This document shows positions 23,651 through 35,395 of a DNA stretch of 64,000 nucleotides, one piece after another (the first letter of the stretch is position 1; each line of letters begins with the position of its first letter). A model generated the notes under the pieces. The model searched no databases. It saw only the letters and a list, made by a program, of their open reading frames with translations, and was not told the origin of the DNA. The translations under genes and the position numbers were made by a program. Location: assembly GCA_020746105.1 (NCBI GenBank), contig CM036624.1, positions 22,962,084-23,026,083 on the forward strand, written 5' to 3'. The DNA comes from Trogon surrucura (Eukaryota > Chordata > Aves > Trogoniformes > Trogonidae).

Positions 23651-24927
23651 TTGGTCCTGAAGCTTGACGGCTTCATCCGCAAGCTGTCCCCCTTTTCTTT
23701 TTCATGCAATAGCTCCCATTTTTGTTTTATATCAGTTAGGGACATCCCAGGCATAGACCAGGGCATCAGGATGCCGCAGCACTGCAGAAAGCCAGTCCCT
23801 GCCCAAGTGTCTCATTCCTCAGCCATACTGGTGGAGCAGGGGTCAGAGGATAGAGAAACCCCCTGTTTGCATGAAAGTAATGGTTTAAAAAGAAAAACCA
23901 CATTTATAATCCTGTGCAAAATGTGCCACTTCTGCACGTGCTCCGCTCTCTGCCTTCAGCCTCTGCGTCCTTAAAGTTGCTGACGGGGTTAGCCCAGAGC
24001 TGCAGCAGACTGACACCACTAGGTCTCAGTTTACAGCATCTGAGGATCCAACTCGCTTTATTTTAAACCTAGGGAGGGCTGGGGAAGCAAGCTGACACCC
24101 ACCCCTCTCGAGATTAACGATATCAGCGCTGTGACTCCCTGCGCACACATGGCACAGCCCCACACCAACCTGCCCCGCACAGACCTGGCGTCGTGGCCCC
24201 AGAGCTCTGTGAACCAAACAAGACAGGCAGCACGCCAGCCTGAAACGGCTCTGAGCCCAAAACTCGATTATTGCTTAACTTTCCTGCCAAGCCTCCAGGT
24301 CCCTCTGTGCTAAATCATTCCCCATCGATCCATTCCCATTATAAAGCTCCTGTCTCCCCCACGAGCATGCGACTCCATACGACTCGACTTCCAGCACAAT
24401 TGAGCTCGGACCCTAAAAATCAATACTGCAGCAACCCAAGGATCAGAGGCCAATGAGGTCTTTAACAAACGTGTCTGGTGCTCTTGACTTGAGTAGGCTT
24501 CAGCCTACTTTGAGGTCCTTTCTGATCCATCATGGGTTTGTTCAGGTTGTCATAAAGGAAATTTGCAGTCATTGATCCAGGCAGAATGAAGTTGTGAATA
24601 TCAGATGGGGGAGCGAGGGGGGAGAATAACCCTAGAGAAAGAGTTTTAATAGCTTATAGGCAACACATGTTTGAGCCAGAGGAAAGCAAATTAGGAAAAT
24701 GCAAACTAAATGAGTTTTCTCTATTTTTTTTTTTCAGACTGTCTTCTCTGGAGAGGGAAGCTGTCTTGGCTCTTAAGAAAAACTAAAGGAAACAATAAAT
24801 ATTATAAACTATAATGTAGGACTGAGTTTTTTGTGATGAATACGAAAGCTATGGCTACATATACTTGAGATATTTACCATAGACCACATTATAGAAGAAT
24901 AACTTCTAAATATATAGAATATAACAG
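23651..24927. other. Gene-free stretch
   Basis: Unique sequence with no gene signal. An AT-rich part with GTTTTAATAGC, CAAATTAGG and CTAAATGAG around 24640-24720, followed by a T-tract (24725-24735), may be a small regulatory element. Confidence 0.45.
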
Positions 24928-25005
24928 GCCAGATCCTTCTCTGCTATGAGACCATGTGGCTCTCCTGAAGCCAGTTCAGCTCCTGCTAGCAGATAGGATC
25001 CAGGA
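24928..25005. repeat. Probable ancient palindromic sauropsid-type repeat
   Basis: Starts GGCCAGATCCTTCTCTGCTA and ends GATAGGATCCAGG, with TGGCTCTCCTGAAGCCAG in the middle. This resembles old repeats with GGCCAGATCCTCAGCTGG ends and a TAGCTCCATTGAAGTCAATG centre. It is diverged, and the identification is from memory. Confidence 0.45.
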
Positions 25006-25054
25006 AAACTCATTTCAGAGCAAAATATCTGAAGAAGGAGGAAAGTTGCTTTCT

Positions 25055-25265
25055 ATAAAGTGCGATTCTGATGACAAATGACCCAACTACCTGCAAAATG
25101 TATTAACGAGGCTTCGCTATGCAACAAATTGCACAAAAGCCAATTGAATTTCATATAAGGGTCATTCATCTCCCTGGCTTTTTGTTACTTTTTATTCAGC
25201 TCCAAATCTTTTCAAAACTCATTAAATGAAACATAATCAAAATTCGCATTTCTGTACTTTTAAGT
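25055..25265. promoter_or_regulatory. Candidate conserved non-coding element
   Basis: Unique AT-rich block containing ATTAACGAGGCTTCGC, GCAACAAATTGCAC, CCAATTGAATTTC and AAACTCATTAAATG. It has few repeats and several intact CpGs. Looks like a vertebrate enhancer core, by appearance only. Confidence 0.3.
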
Positions 25266-26118
25266 CTAAATCAGGACCCTGGTTCCAAACACTTCCAGGT
25301 TGGCTCTGCTCTGCTTCCAGAGCCTCTTCTTGTAATCTACAAGGATAAGGCTATTCCAAGGTTTGAAGATCACTTAGAAATGGGAATCCAGACTGGGATT
25401 TCTTGTGCGGGAGATGTCCTCTTTGTTTTCACATTACCTAAACACTGGCATAATCAGAGCAAATGTGAGATGTTCACTGAGCTTTTGGTGGCAGGTCTGG
25501 AAAAGGAGAAGAAACAGCCACCAAACCAGGAACCCTCCTGAGCTCCACTCCCGCAAGCCCTGGGGAGAGAAGAAATCCATGCCTTCTCCCCACAACCTTT
25601 CCCCTGACGGTTTTCAGCTGGTCTGCTGCAGTATTCAAGACAGGTTCCAGCTATAACCTTCACTGGGCTGAACGGTTTGCTCCCTGCCCTGCTGACTCCT
25701 GGCACCCATCATTCCTGTGATGATTCTGCAGCAGTAGAGCTTAGTCAGGCAGCACCCTGGATTGCCTCTCCTCTCCTTGGGAGTAGCTCTCACTACCCTC
25801 CATGGACATCCAAATCCCCTCCCCACCCCTCTGAACAGCTCAGGATCTGGGGTTCTGCAGCCTCCTGCAGATGCAGCAGAGGCAGGGCCAGGTGAGCAGC
25901 TTCCACACAGAGATCATCCTGATGCTGGCGGGAGCTACCGAGTACTGACGGAAGACAGCATGAAATGGGGGGGAATGGTGGGAAGGGAGCTACCGGAAAG
26001 CGGGGGCTCCCCAGATAATTCAGTGATGGAGTCATGGGTTACCCCATTGATAATTCAATTTCCCAAACTTAAACGCCTGTGTGTATCAGCACAGCTGCTG
26101 TGCTGTCTTTGTGCAACA
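25266..26118. other. Gene-free stretch
   Basis: Mid-GC unique sequence. A 154-codon + frame (25762-26226) runs through a poly-C tract that gives a false proline run. No domain is visible. Confidence 0.45.
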
Positions 26119-26133
26119 CCCCCCCCCCCCCCC
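26119..26133. repeat. Poly-C tract (15 C)
   Basis: A pure run of 15 cytosines (poly-G on the minus strand). Such tracts are error-prone in sequencing, so its length may be inexact. Confidence 0.9.
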
Positions 26134-26959
26134 AGCTCCCTGTTCACTTCCAAGTGTGATTCAAAACCATTTGGTACTGCAGGGTATCACGAGCTTGCTC
26201 CATTCTCTCACCTGATCTCCAACTAGCAGCCTCTGTCTGCCCATGGCTTTCCCTGTCATTCAAGATTTGTCCCTTAAGAAGTCCCAGTGAAACTACCCTT
26301 GGGTTCAGTTGTCACTGGTTAGGCCCAGAAATCCCAGTCCAGGAAAGCTTTTCAACTTTTCTCCTGTCACTCACTGTGGCTGAGTGGTGACAGGATTGTC
26401 TCTTTTACAGGGAAATCCACAATTTCATTTTTCCTGCCAGCCCAAATTGTAATGAAAATAAAAAGGGCTGAAATTTCTCATATTGCTCTTTCCTACTAAG
26501 TAAAAGCGGGTTGAGGTAGATGAAATTAAGTTTCCTTTCCAATTTTATTCCTATTTGTCACCAAATAGTTTTGATGTTTATTTTTAACAAAAACTTAAAA
26601 CCAGTCTGTTCTCTCACTGGTGTCTTAATGAGACTAAAACCACAGTTTCCCCTTTCTTCTGGTTCTTCTCTTGTAAAACCTTTTGTGTTTCTCGTATCAA
26701 CATTATCCACCAAAAACAGCCTCATAGAGAAATTTCCACCTGTGTGCATTTGCATCTTGCACGCTTGGCCATTTCCAGGGAAGTCAATAGGGCAACGCAG
26801 CGATTTAAGCACTTCTCTGGAGCGGAGCTGCGTTATCTACCCTGTCCCCAGCTCTATTTCTATATTTCAGTGATGGAGGAGCAAACAAGACTTATTCCCA
26901 ATGAACAGAGAGAATCAAGGTTTACTTTCATCACCCTTGATCCATTTTTCTGAAAACAT

Positions 26960-27310
26960 CCCTCCCTTGAATGCATTCCACTTTAGAGCCATATTTCCTC
27001 CATTCAAATTGCTCCTTAATTCCTCCTTTTCGAGTGCACCTGACTACAAGCTTTACCTCATATCCATCAGTCCTCGTGCTCGCCATAATAGTCGGCGTGA
27101 ATGTTTGCTTATATTACTGCTGCTTCCAAGTTACGCTGCCTCCACCTTGTACTCTCTGCTCCATCTCCATGTATTGCTTTACCCCGCTGCCCGTCTGAGA
27201 GCGGCTGTACACACTTCTGCAAAGCGTTATCTCATTATTTCAATTCTATCTGCTAAAGCGTTTGGAGAGACAGTGTATTAAAGACACTATATAAAAATAA
27301 ATTGAATTGA
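26960..27310. promoter_or_regulatory. Candidate conserved element overlapping an ancient SINE-like tail
   Basis: Unique block with TTCGAGTGCACCTGAC, GCTCGCCATAATAGTCGGCG and AAGTTACGC, all keeping CpGs. Its right third (27215-27301) contains GCAAAGCGTTATCTCATT and, further on, CTAAAGCGTTTGGAG and GACACTATATAAAAATAAA. These resemble the conserved tails of L3/MIR or Deu-type SINEs (AAAGCGCTTTGAGA ... GCGCTATATAAATG). This may be an exapted ancient SINE. Confidence 0.35.
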
Positions 27311-30300
27311 GAGGAAATCTATGTACCTTAAGTTGTAAAAAGGAATAGGCTGTGGTGATGACTCCATTTCCAACAACGGCATCATAACAAGCTGGAGCCC
27401 ATCTCCTGGATGAATTTTAAATAGATCTGCTCAAATTGAGCAGAGCTGGCCAGGCTGGCAGGGCTGGGGGCTGTGCCGGGGAGTGGGAGCTTGGGGAGGC
27501 CTGGGAGAGAGGCATAGGGAGCTGGGGGAGCGGTGCAGCAGCCCAATCTGCCCCCCTGCCTGGGCTCCTCAGCACCACTGACCCATCAGCACGGCTTGCC
27601 CAGCTGAGCTGAGAACTGCAAAGAGGGACACACTGTCTCTGGTTCAGCTGGTCCTTCGGACACCAGTCCTCACATCCATCCAGCGCCTCATCCATCACTA
27701 AGGTAGCTCCATGGTGTAAACCCTCCTTGCAGCCCCTGTGTTGGTCACGGGAACACAGCTCAGCCCTCCCCCCTTTGCAGTCTGCCTCCACAAAGGAGAC
27801 GGGCGCAGTCCTTACATGTGGAAAACCAAGAAACTGGTGGTTTCAAATCCCTCTACAACCACAGCGCACTGAAACGGGTTCGCTGCTTGGCTAAATGACC
27901 ATAAGGCAAGAATTTAGGTGGGACAAGTTGTTCAACAGGGACCTAGGCGCTCGTGTTCAGACCACTCTGCCCACCCAGAGCCAAAAGAGGTTGATATGGT
28001 TCCTGGGTCAGTAATCAGGGAAGAGAGGAGGGATCTTATCTCTCTGCATTGTGGAAAAAAGCTCTGGGGCCTGTGGAGTAAAAAGGTTCAGATGTACCAG
28101 TAGGAGACTTTGTAGAAAACAGCTCTACTCATGAAATCCATGACAAGGTTGACAAACCCACCCCAGAAATTTTGAGGGAACCTCCAAATAACCTCTATGT
28201 GTAAAGCGTTGTGGTTTCAGATGAGTTATAATCTAAAAGGAACCTTTCTAATTCCTGATCACTGTAACTCTGAACTCTCCTCTGCAACCCTGGGAATCTG
28301 TAAGACACAGAACTAGGAAGGCTTTGCCTGACTGGTTTGTTCTTGTCCTCACAACATCCACATCTTCACCGGTAAGTGATAGGGAAGGAAAAACCGTGCT
28401 ATGAGCTCGTATGTGGCAAGAATGGGCTGAGTCACAGTCCAGCTGCTCTGTGAGACAGGAGGTGATCCATGGGGAAGGTTTTCTGTCAGTCAGTCCCAGA
28501 GCCCTTCTCCCTAATTGATTCATCATTTGTCTGTTTGGGGGAATGGCTCAGCTGAAATGACGTCTTTTTCAAGTTAAAAAAAGAAGAGAAAGAAAGGAAA
28601 TCTGACTTACGTCCACCCCTCCTGATTCAAAGTGTTCTCAATTCTCTGTCTCTTGATCTACAACTTTTAATGCTAGCATTCGACCAAATTGGGGGAAACA
28701 CCTCCCAGTGATTCAAATTAAAATGGCAAGAAGTAAAGCAGAATTTTTCATGACACCTGAAGCAAGGTAACTACATCACTTTGTTCAGGAAGATTTTGAT
28801 TTTGATTTTTCTCTTGATCCCATTTCAGAGTTATGTCTCAAAATAAATATTCTCAACATTCCCAGCTGGAATAAATACTCCCCCAGCCTTGCACAGTTGC
28901 CACCAGCAGCCATATACTGCTGTTGCAAAGGAGGAGGGACCTATAGCAAATCACAGGATGCTTCCAGCACTTCACACTACCTGTAGCCTTGAGGAACTTG
29001 ACAATGTTTCCTCAGTGCTTACCCAGCTCCTGAAGCTTGGTGCCAAGAAATATATCTGCCATTCTTTGACTTTCTCAGTGAACAACTAGTTGTTCCCTGT
29101 ATCCCGGGTAGCGAATGGCCAGTTCAGTGGCTTCACTCAGGTGGTGAAATTCAGACCCTTGAATTGCTCAGGACTCCTGTGCTTTAATAGAAATATTAAA
29201 TCTTCCAAAATGCAGGGAGGGAACCAGTGGAGTAAGCTATAAAGTGGCAAAGCATCTCTCCCAGAAAAGCAACCTTTGTGAGTCTGGATCACAGCTATTG
29301 CAAAAAAAAATAAATAATTTAAAAAAGTAATAATAAACCAAATGTCTGGAGGAATTTCTCCTCCCTATCTTCCTCTTCTTCCAGCTCATTATTTCTTTAT
29401 AAGGCTCACTACCAGCAGGTTTGAGACTCGGGAAGTGACCCACGAAGGCCTGGAGGGAGGAAAGATTTCAAATGCTGTCAGACCCAGCTGGACCAATTGA
29501 AGAGAGACACAGAGAGGCGAGCAAGGTGACAACCAAAGGGACAGGTTTCCTGGGGCCCTGCATTGGAAGTGGCAGGATCAGGCCTCACAAGCACGTTCCC
29601 AGCTCTGCACAGCCTCAGCGCATCAGCTTCACTGGAAATATGATTTTCCAGTGTGCCAGACTCTGAATCCAAAGGGGATTTACTGAAATCCCAGTGGAAA
29701 AGCTTTAAACAAACAATGTCCAACACACCACTGGTCTTTTCTATAACCATTCATTGGGTCAGGATAGGGTTCCACCCCAGCTGAAGTGTATTTATATAAG
29801 GACTGTTGTGCTCTTTTTCCATCCCACCCTACAGTTCTGTGCATTCCTGTCCTCTTTCTCATGCTCCTGGTGTGTGACAAGTTGTGTTGCTTCAAGGAAC
29901 TGATCTGGCTGAAAACTAGATTAGCAGAGAGGGGAGGAGAGGTGGAGAGAAAAAATGAAGTATTGCAAAAGCAGAGCACACTTTCGCTTGGAAATAGCAC
30001 TGTGTTTAACTGCCTTGCTTGTTTTTGGGGTTCCCCCTGAGCCACCAAACCCATGGATGATGCTCAAGCCCTTGCTTTGGTAAGGCATCATGAGCCCAAT
30101 ACTGAAGCTGAATGACTCTGCAGGTGCCCCCTCAGAACCGCTTCCCTACTCTGACCTGAAATGCTGAGATTTTAAGACCTTTTTGGAGGATTTGAAACCT
30201 CCCAGAGGACCGCAGTGATGGTAGCCTCTTTGCATCCATATTCATGTGAGAGTCGGAAAGATTCTCACCCTCATTTTGACAGTACAGGCCAAGATTTTCT

Positions 30301-31339
30301 GCTGGAGCCTTCACTTCTCACCCTAGTTTCTCTCTAGACTCATTACTCTATTTCCTTGGCTGAATTTCCTCCTTGTAATACGCCCCTACCAGCTCTTTTC
30401 AATCTGTGTTGTTGATTCTCCCTGCAGTGGAGGTTGTATCTGCTGTTTTTTGCATTCAACAGCACACCACAGCCCTTCTTGCATCCGAATTTTGGTTTTG
30501 CTAGCAACACTTAACTGAGTTTGCAGCTGAGTAAGCCTTTCTACTGCAAATTCCTTGGGAAAGAATATCATTTTCTAGTAGTGTGCGAAATGCCTCGGAG
30601 AGGGGACCACAACAGGTTGGTGGAAAAACACTGTAATAAATAACATTCCTGATGGTCATAGCAGGCAAGTGAGGACATATGACATAATCGGGGGATAATA
30701 AAGAATCTCAGCAGGTTTTCAGGAGCGTGAGGCTCAGAGAGACACAGAGCAACAAGCCAACGCCACTGCCGGGCTCGTTCCTCACTGCCAGGAGTGAAAC
30801 AACTTCATTCCAGCCACTGAGAAGTGGTTTGCAAAAGCCTTGGATATATTCACCAGGGAGAAAATTACCTGTCAAAAGAATGATAAAGTCATGGTGTTCT
30901 TTGCTACTGGAATCTATTTGTTCTGAGAGGTGATGGGGAAGAGCTCAGGCTGCATCATGTTACTCTGCTAAGTCCTTTGCTGCTGAAAGTATTAAAGAGT
31001 AGTATCCACATTTATAGCATGGTGGGATGTGTTATTGAATAGTTCTTTTTATTTTAAAATATGCAATCCTCTGTGCTGCCATACTTAATGTTAAATGCAT
31101 GCACATGAATGCAAGCCTGAACTCGCAAGTAGCATGTACTTCGTGGGGACTGGCATGGTTCCTGGTGTGACTGTGACAGGGGAAATGTGTCACCTACACA
31201 AACCAAACCACCAGCAGGCACCACTTGTACTAGGAAAAAAATCAGGGCAAATCACACCCAGTTACACCGTGCTCAGAAACATCTCTGTTTGCCCTGTAGA
31301 TGTTTTTGTAGCTAGTTGGGATGGTTTCACACTGTGGGT
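27311..31339. other. Gene-free stretch, about 4 kb
   Basis: Unique intergenic sequence. A more GC-rich, Ala/Pro/Ser-coding-like patch lies at 27430-27790 (124-codon minus frame, no domain). An A-rich run (GCAAAAAAAAATAAATAATT) lies at 29299-29318. Around 28790-28810 there is a duplicated GATTTTGATT. No gene is supportable. Confidence 0.45.
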
Positions 31340-31344
31340 CATCT

Positions 31345-31410
31345 AGTCACAGAAGTTAGGGTGGAAGACACTTTAAGAGGTGACTTGTTCCCATGTTTCT
31401 CCCCTGTTTT
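31345..31410 (-). mobile_element. Possible CR1 LINE 3' fragment, very diverged
   Basis: AGTCACAGAAGTTAGGGTGG and AAGACACTTTAAGAGGTGAC resemble the antisense CR1 terminus (CATAGAATCATTTAGGTTGG, AAAAGACCTTTAAGATC). It lies close to the + strand CR1 at 31455, so the two would be separate insertions. Confidence 0.35.
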
Positions 31411-31454
31411 AGCCAGTGATGCAGTGCTGATAGGCGGATTTTGCCCATCTTTTG

Positions 31455-31978
31455 GTCTAGGTACTGTTGAATTAAGAGGACTGCAGCAAGGGCATCAAGG
31501 GAAGTTATTAACCCCTGTGCCCAGTGCTGGGGAGGCCACAGCTGGAAACATCCAGTCTAGGATCTACATGTCAAGAGGTCTGGGACATGTCCTGCAAAGA
31601 GAGGTGATGGGAGCTGAGCTTGTTTAGCCTGTCAAAGAGAGCGAAGGGGAGATCTAATGATGTTTACAGCTAACTGAAGGTGGTTAGAACAGAGCCAAAC
31701 CATTTCTCAGCAGTGCCAAACAATGTAACATGGACCAATATCCACAAACTGCGGCTTGGGAGGTTCATGTTGGAAAGCAGTAAACAATTAAATACTATGC
31801 AGGTGATGCAGCACTGGGATGGGACATCAAACGTGGGGGATCTCCATCCTCAGAAGGTGTTCAAGCCCTGGTTAGACACTGCCACAGCCAGCCTGACCTG
31901 GCACTGTCAACAGCATTGCTCTGGGAGGGAGGTCAGGCTGGAGACACCAGAGGTGCCCCAGCATCACCCCAGGATGGC
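31455..31978 (+). mobile_element. Degenerate CR1 LINE, ORF2 3' part and 3' UTR
   Basis: The segment follows the sense order of the CR1 3' region: GGCATCAAGGGAAG, CCCAGTGCTGGGGAGGCCAC, TGGGAGCTGAGCTTGTTTAG, GGAGATCTAATGATG, CTAACTGAAGG, GGGATCTCCATCCTCAGAAG, then CTCTGGGAGGGAGGTCAGGC and CCAGAGGTGCCCC. This corresponds to the end of the reverse-transcriptase ORF plus the start of the 3' UTR. It is broken by many stops and indels, and the terminal octamers are missing. It is the longest CR1 relic here and clearly old. Confidence 0.8.
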
Positions 31979-33674
31979 ATTAATTGTCCTTTTCTCACTG
32001 CCAGGTCTGGCATGGCCTCCTGCAGTGGGGTACCAGATGCCCTACCGCAAAAAGCTGAGGATCATCTGAGCAATCCTGTGACACCTGGGGACAGGGACAG
32101 ATGGGAAGGGGATTGTGTCACACCTCTAAATTCCCTTCACTGATGAGGCACACCTATGAAATCCCTACCTAATCCATTCCCCTGGACACCAATGAGGTCC
32201 CTGAGGACTATCTGCAGATCCCATGGTGTCCACTGTATGTATGTAATCCTCCACCAGTCTACAGCTGGAAGCCTCCTCACCCTCCCAGCTGATGAATTGC
32301 TTGAGAGAGAGTGTTAAAATTAAACCTTTGTATTTCACATGTAGTGAATAGAAAACAGCAATAGGAAAATAAAAGCCAATGCAAAACTCTTTAGAGCAGG
32401 CGGTAGGAGAGAAATGAAAGTGCTATTATCATTCTTCCACATGAGAAGAGAGGCAAAGCTAGACCTCTCTCCCTACCCTTCTGGGTGCCGCCTAGATTTT
32501 CCAGCAAGGTCGTGGCAATAAGCAATCAGCTGATTCAAATGCCGCATTTCAGCCAGCCAGGAGAATAGAGGGACTTTATATCAGGATTCTCCACAACAGA
32601 GCACTCGTGATAAATGAACTGGAGAACAAGACAAATGAATATAACCTACTACTGTGCATGGATTCATCAACTCAGAGAAAGCTTCTGACAGAGAGTAAGG
32701 AAAGGAAAAGACACTGCACAGGGAGCTTTGGTAGGAGGGGGCACACAGGAAGGTTGTGCTGAGCTCATAGGAGCACATGGGTTGAAGAAGAGATCTCTCC
32801 TAAGTGGCTATGCAGAAGCGATCACAAGGTTATGGCGACAAAGTAGGACTCTGTTGAGACGTGGCTCCTCAGAACTTGTGTTGGGCAGAAGGGAACTGCA
32901 CTGCTTATGTGACAGCTCCTCCGTGTCCAGTCTTGACTTCCTGATGTGTGCAAATTGATCAGATCATCCAAACCAGAGTGGTTCTTGAGCAGGCATAAAC
33001 ATATGGAAAACCCAAGCAAATTTCTGCATGATCCTGCAGTTCTCCAAGGGGAGCTCTAACATGAAAGGACTTTCACCCATGGATATACCTTTCCTGCTTT
33101 CCATGAACCACAGTCTGTGGTTTCTCCACCTGGTATAAAGCACTTTTTAATCCAGAAGACAAAAACGTAACAACATCCAGGAGTGGCAGCTGAAGTCAGC
33201 AAGGTTTAAATCAGTAAAGGCATGCAAATCACTGGCATTCAGGGTAATAAGCCATTGATATGGGTTATCAAGAGCTAGAAGGAGTTCTTTTTCATTCACC
33301 TTCTTCATCATTGACAGTCAGTAAGTCAATAGTGGAGGTTTTCTAAAAGACAAAGCCAAACTTAGACAACTGATGGGAGAGGTTCAAGAAGGAGGGGGAA
33401 ACTCTTTTTATGGGGTGGCCCTAGAAAATTGCAGCAGGTCTTGCAGGCTCTTTATGTGAAATGCTAGGGATGTCCATTACACCATTTTGCAGTGTCCAGC
33501 CAACAAATGGAGCTAGCAAGGAGTCAGGTTCAACTGAGAAGACATTGAACCTGCCTCTACTTCCAGGACTAAGCTTTTGTCTGATGTCTGTGTTTCAGAA
33601 AGAAATCCAAATTCATATCATTGTATTCTCACTATGATTTTCTTCCCCCCCTCCTTAAGATGTAAAAATAGCCT
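31979..33674. other. Gene-free stretch
   Basis: Unique sequence without recognisable genes or repeats. Open frames are below 80 codons. Confidence 0.45.
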
Positions 33675-33840
33675 GCAATGAGACTTTGTTTAAAGCTATG
33701 GAGTTAATTTTCCGTAATAATTGTTAACGGTTGGAGTTTTTCTTTCTTTGAGCTCAAGGGAGAAGCATGGACAGATTTATTAATGGTGTCCCCCTATGTG
33801 ATTGATGGGGTGTCGAACAGGGAAACTTCACACCTGAAAA
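33675..33840. promoter_or_regulatory. Candidate conserved non-coding element
   Basis: Block with GGAGTTAATTTTCCGTAATA, ATTGTTAACGGTTGGAG (MYB-like AACGG, HNF1-like GTTAAC), TTTATTAATGG and TGATTGATGG. It is unique and AT-rich with conserved-looking CpGs. The regulatory call is inferred. Confidence 0.28.
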
Positions 33841-34619
33841 AACTTAAAACAAGAACACTTATACCAAAAATAACGTCTGTGCCTGGTACCTCTGCAAGTC
33901 TCTTTGTGGTGACTCGTGGCCGAGCCTTCCCAGGGGCTTCTCTACCCCGGTAGCTCCTTTGTCAGCTCAGTGCTGTGTCCTTCTGTTGCTACAGAGCTGG
34001 ATACACTCATGGCATCACAAATGTAGTGACGGATGATGTGAGAGAATACAGATTGTCTCTCTGAAAAGTATGAGCAGGCAGAGATAAGATTCCCTCTTGG
34101 GATAATTGTCTTAGAGTTTCCTCCAGCACAAGTGTTTGTCAGAGCAAATGGGACTCACATGCATGATTTTCGCACATACACGTGGTGATGCACAGGTAAA
34201 TCTTAACTCTTTTGGTACATCCCTTGCACCATCATTGGTAACAGGTAGCTCCTGAGACCAAACACACTGAGATTTTCCAGTCTCTAGAACAGATTACACA
34301 TCTCTGCTGCACAAAACACTGACAGCTCTGAGGTCAAGTTGGGCACGTAAGAGTGTTGGAAGCCCTTGTCTTTGCTGGCTGGAGGCCACCAGCTCTCTAC
34401 TCTGAAAGCGTCTGCTGTCTCACTCATTTCCCAAGTCCTGTGGCTATTTGGTGTGAGAACCAGAGAACCCAGGGCAGGCACTGGTCACTGCAAGATGACT
34501 CCAGCAAATTCAGCTAGATTAAAACCCTCTTACAAAAATGGATCTACAGGTATTCCACATGGTTCTTAATTCACATATAAATACTAGCCCTCATGTAGTC
34601 CAGAGAAACATGCCTCTGG
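33841..34619. other. Gene-free stretch
   Basis: Plain unique sequence, with nothing supportable beyond short open frames. Confidence 0.45.
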
Positions 34620-34645
34620 CATAGAATTCATAGAATCATAGAATC
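34620..34645 (-). mobile_element. CR1 LINE terminal octamer remnant
   Basis: Three tandem octamer units (CATAGAATT, CATAGAAT, CATAGAATC) in antisense orientation, with no recognisable CR1 body to the right. It is a severely truncated insertion or an eroded copy. Confidence 0.7.
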
Positions 34646-35234
34646 AAACTGATGAGTTCGTGGGCCTATATTCTTCCCACTGCAAAGAAAACCAGCCAGC
34701 AGCATGAACAGGAGGGAAACTTGTCCAACTGGTGCAGCCCAACAATAAAAAAGGTTTGATTACTTCTCTTACAGAGACTGCACACACGGACAGATGAACC
34801 TGGCTATTCCCTGTGCCTCTGCCTCTCTTCCCAACAGCCATACAGCCACAGGTAGAAGGCGAGATGATCAGAGCTCTCAAGAAACACCATGGTCTCCATT
34901 TCTGTCATTTGTCTGAGCTTTTCTTTCTCTCAGACATTTACTTCATTGGCTTATTCCTTTAGCACTTTCTTGGGACAGTTTCACGTATCTTTCATAATTC
35001 TATTCTTCTACCTTGATCAACAAGGTCTTACCGAACATCAGCACACCCCAAGCACCAGGACAGCCAGAGGTGTCTCTAGAGGCACCAAAGTAACTACTGA
35101 AAGACGCAAGACCATGTGAACCCTCACAGGTGAAAAGAAGAAGAGCTAGGAACCACCTCAGCATGTGATAGGAAAAATGAGATGAGAAAAAGCTCAAGCC
35201 TTACCCATGATGACAACTTCTGATCCAATGGCAA
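34646..35234. other. Gene-free stretch
   Basis: Unique sequence between a CR1 terminal remnant and a candidate AT-rich regulatory block. No gene or repeat can be supported. Confidence 0.4.
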
Positions 35235-35395
35235 AAAATAATCTATTTTAATAATCTTAATAATCTTTCTCTAGTATTCTTTGTCCATATGGCTGGTAAT
35301 CTGGCTTCTTAGGAATGAATTATAAAAAAATCCTCAAATAGGGATCTGATGGCTTAGCTCAGAGAATCAAAGTAATTAGAGGCAGAGAAGCCCTA
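35235..35395. promoter_or_regulatory. Candidate conserved non-coding element
   Basis: AT-rich block with AATAATCTATTTTAATAATC repeated as TTAATAATCTTTC, then CCATATGG (E-box and CArG-like), GGAATGAATTATAA and GTAATTAGAGG. Homeodomain-type cores are dense and no simple repeat explains them fully. Confidence 0.28.

Noticed and set aside
27838-27862. GGTTTCAAATCC resembles a tRNA T-arm
   Set aside because: No A-box, anticodon arm or acceptor stem can be drawn around it.
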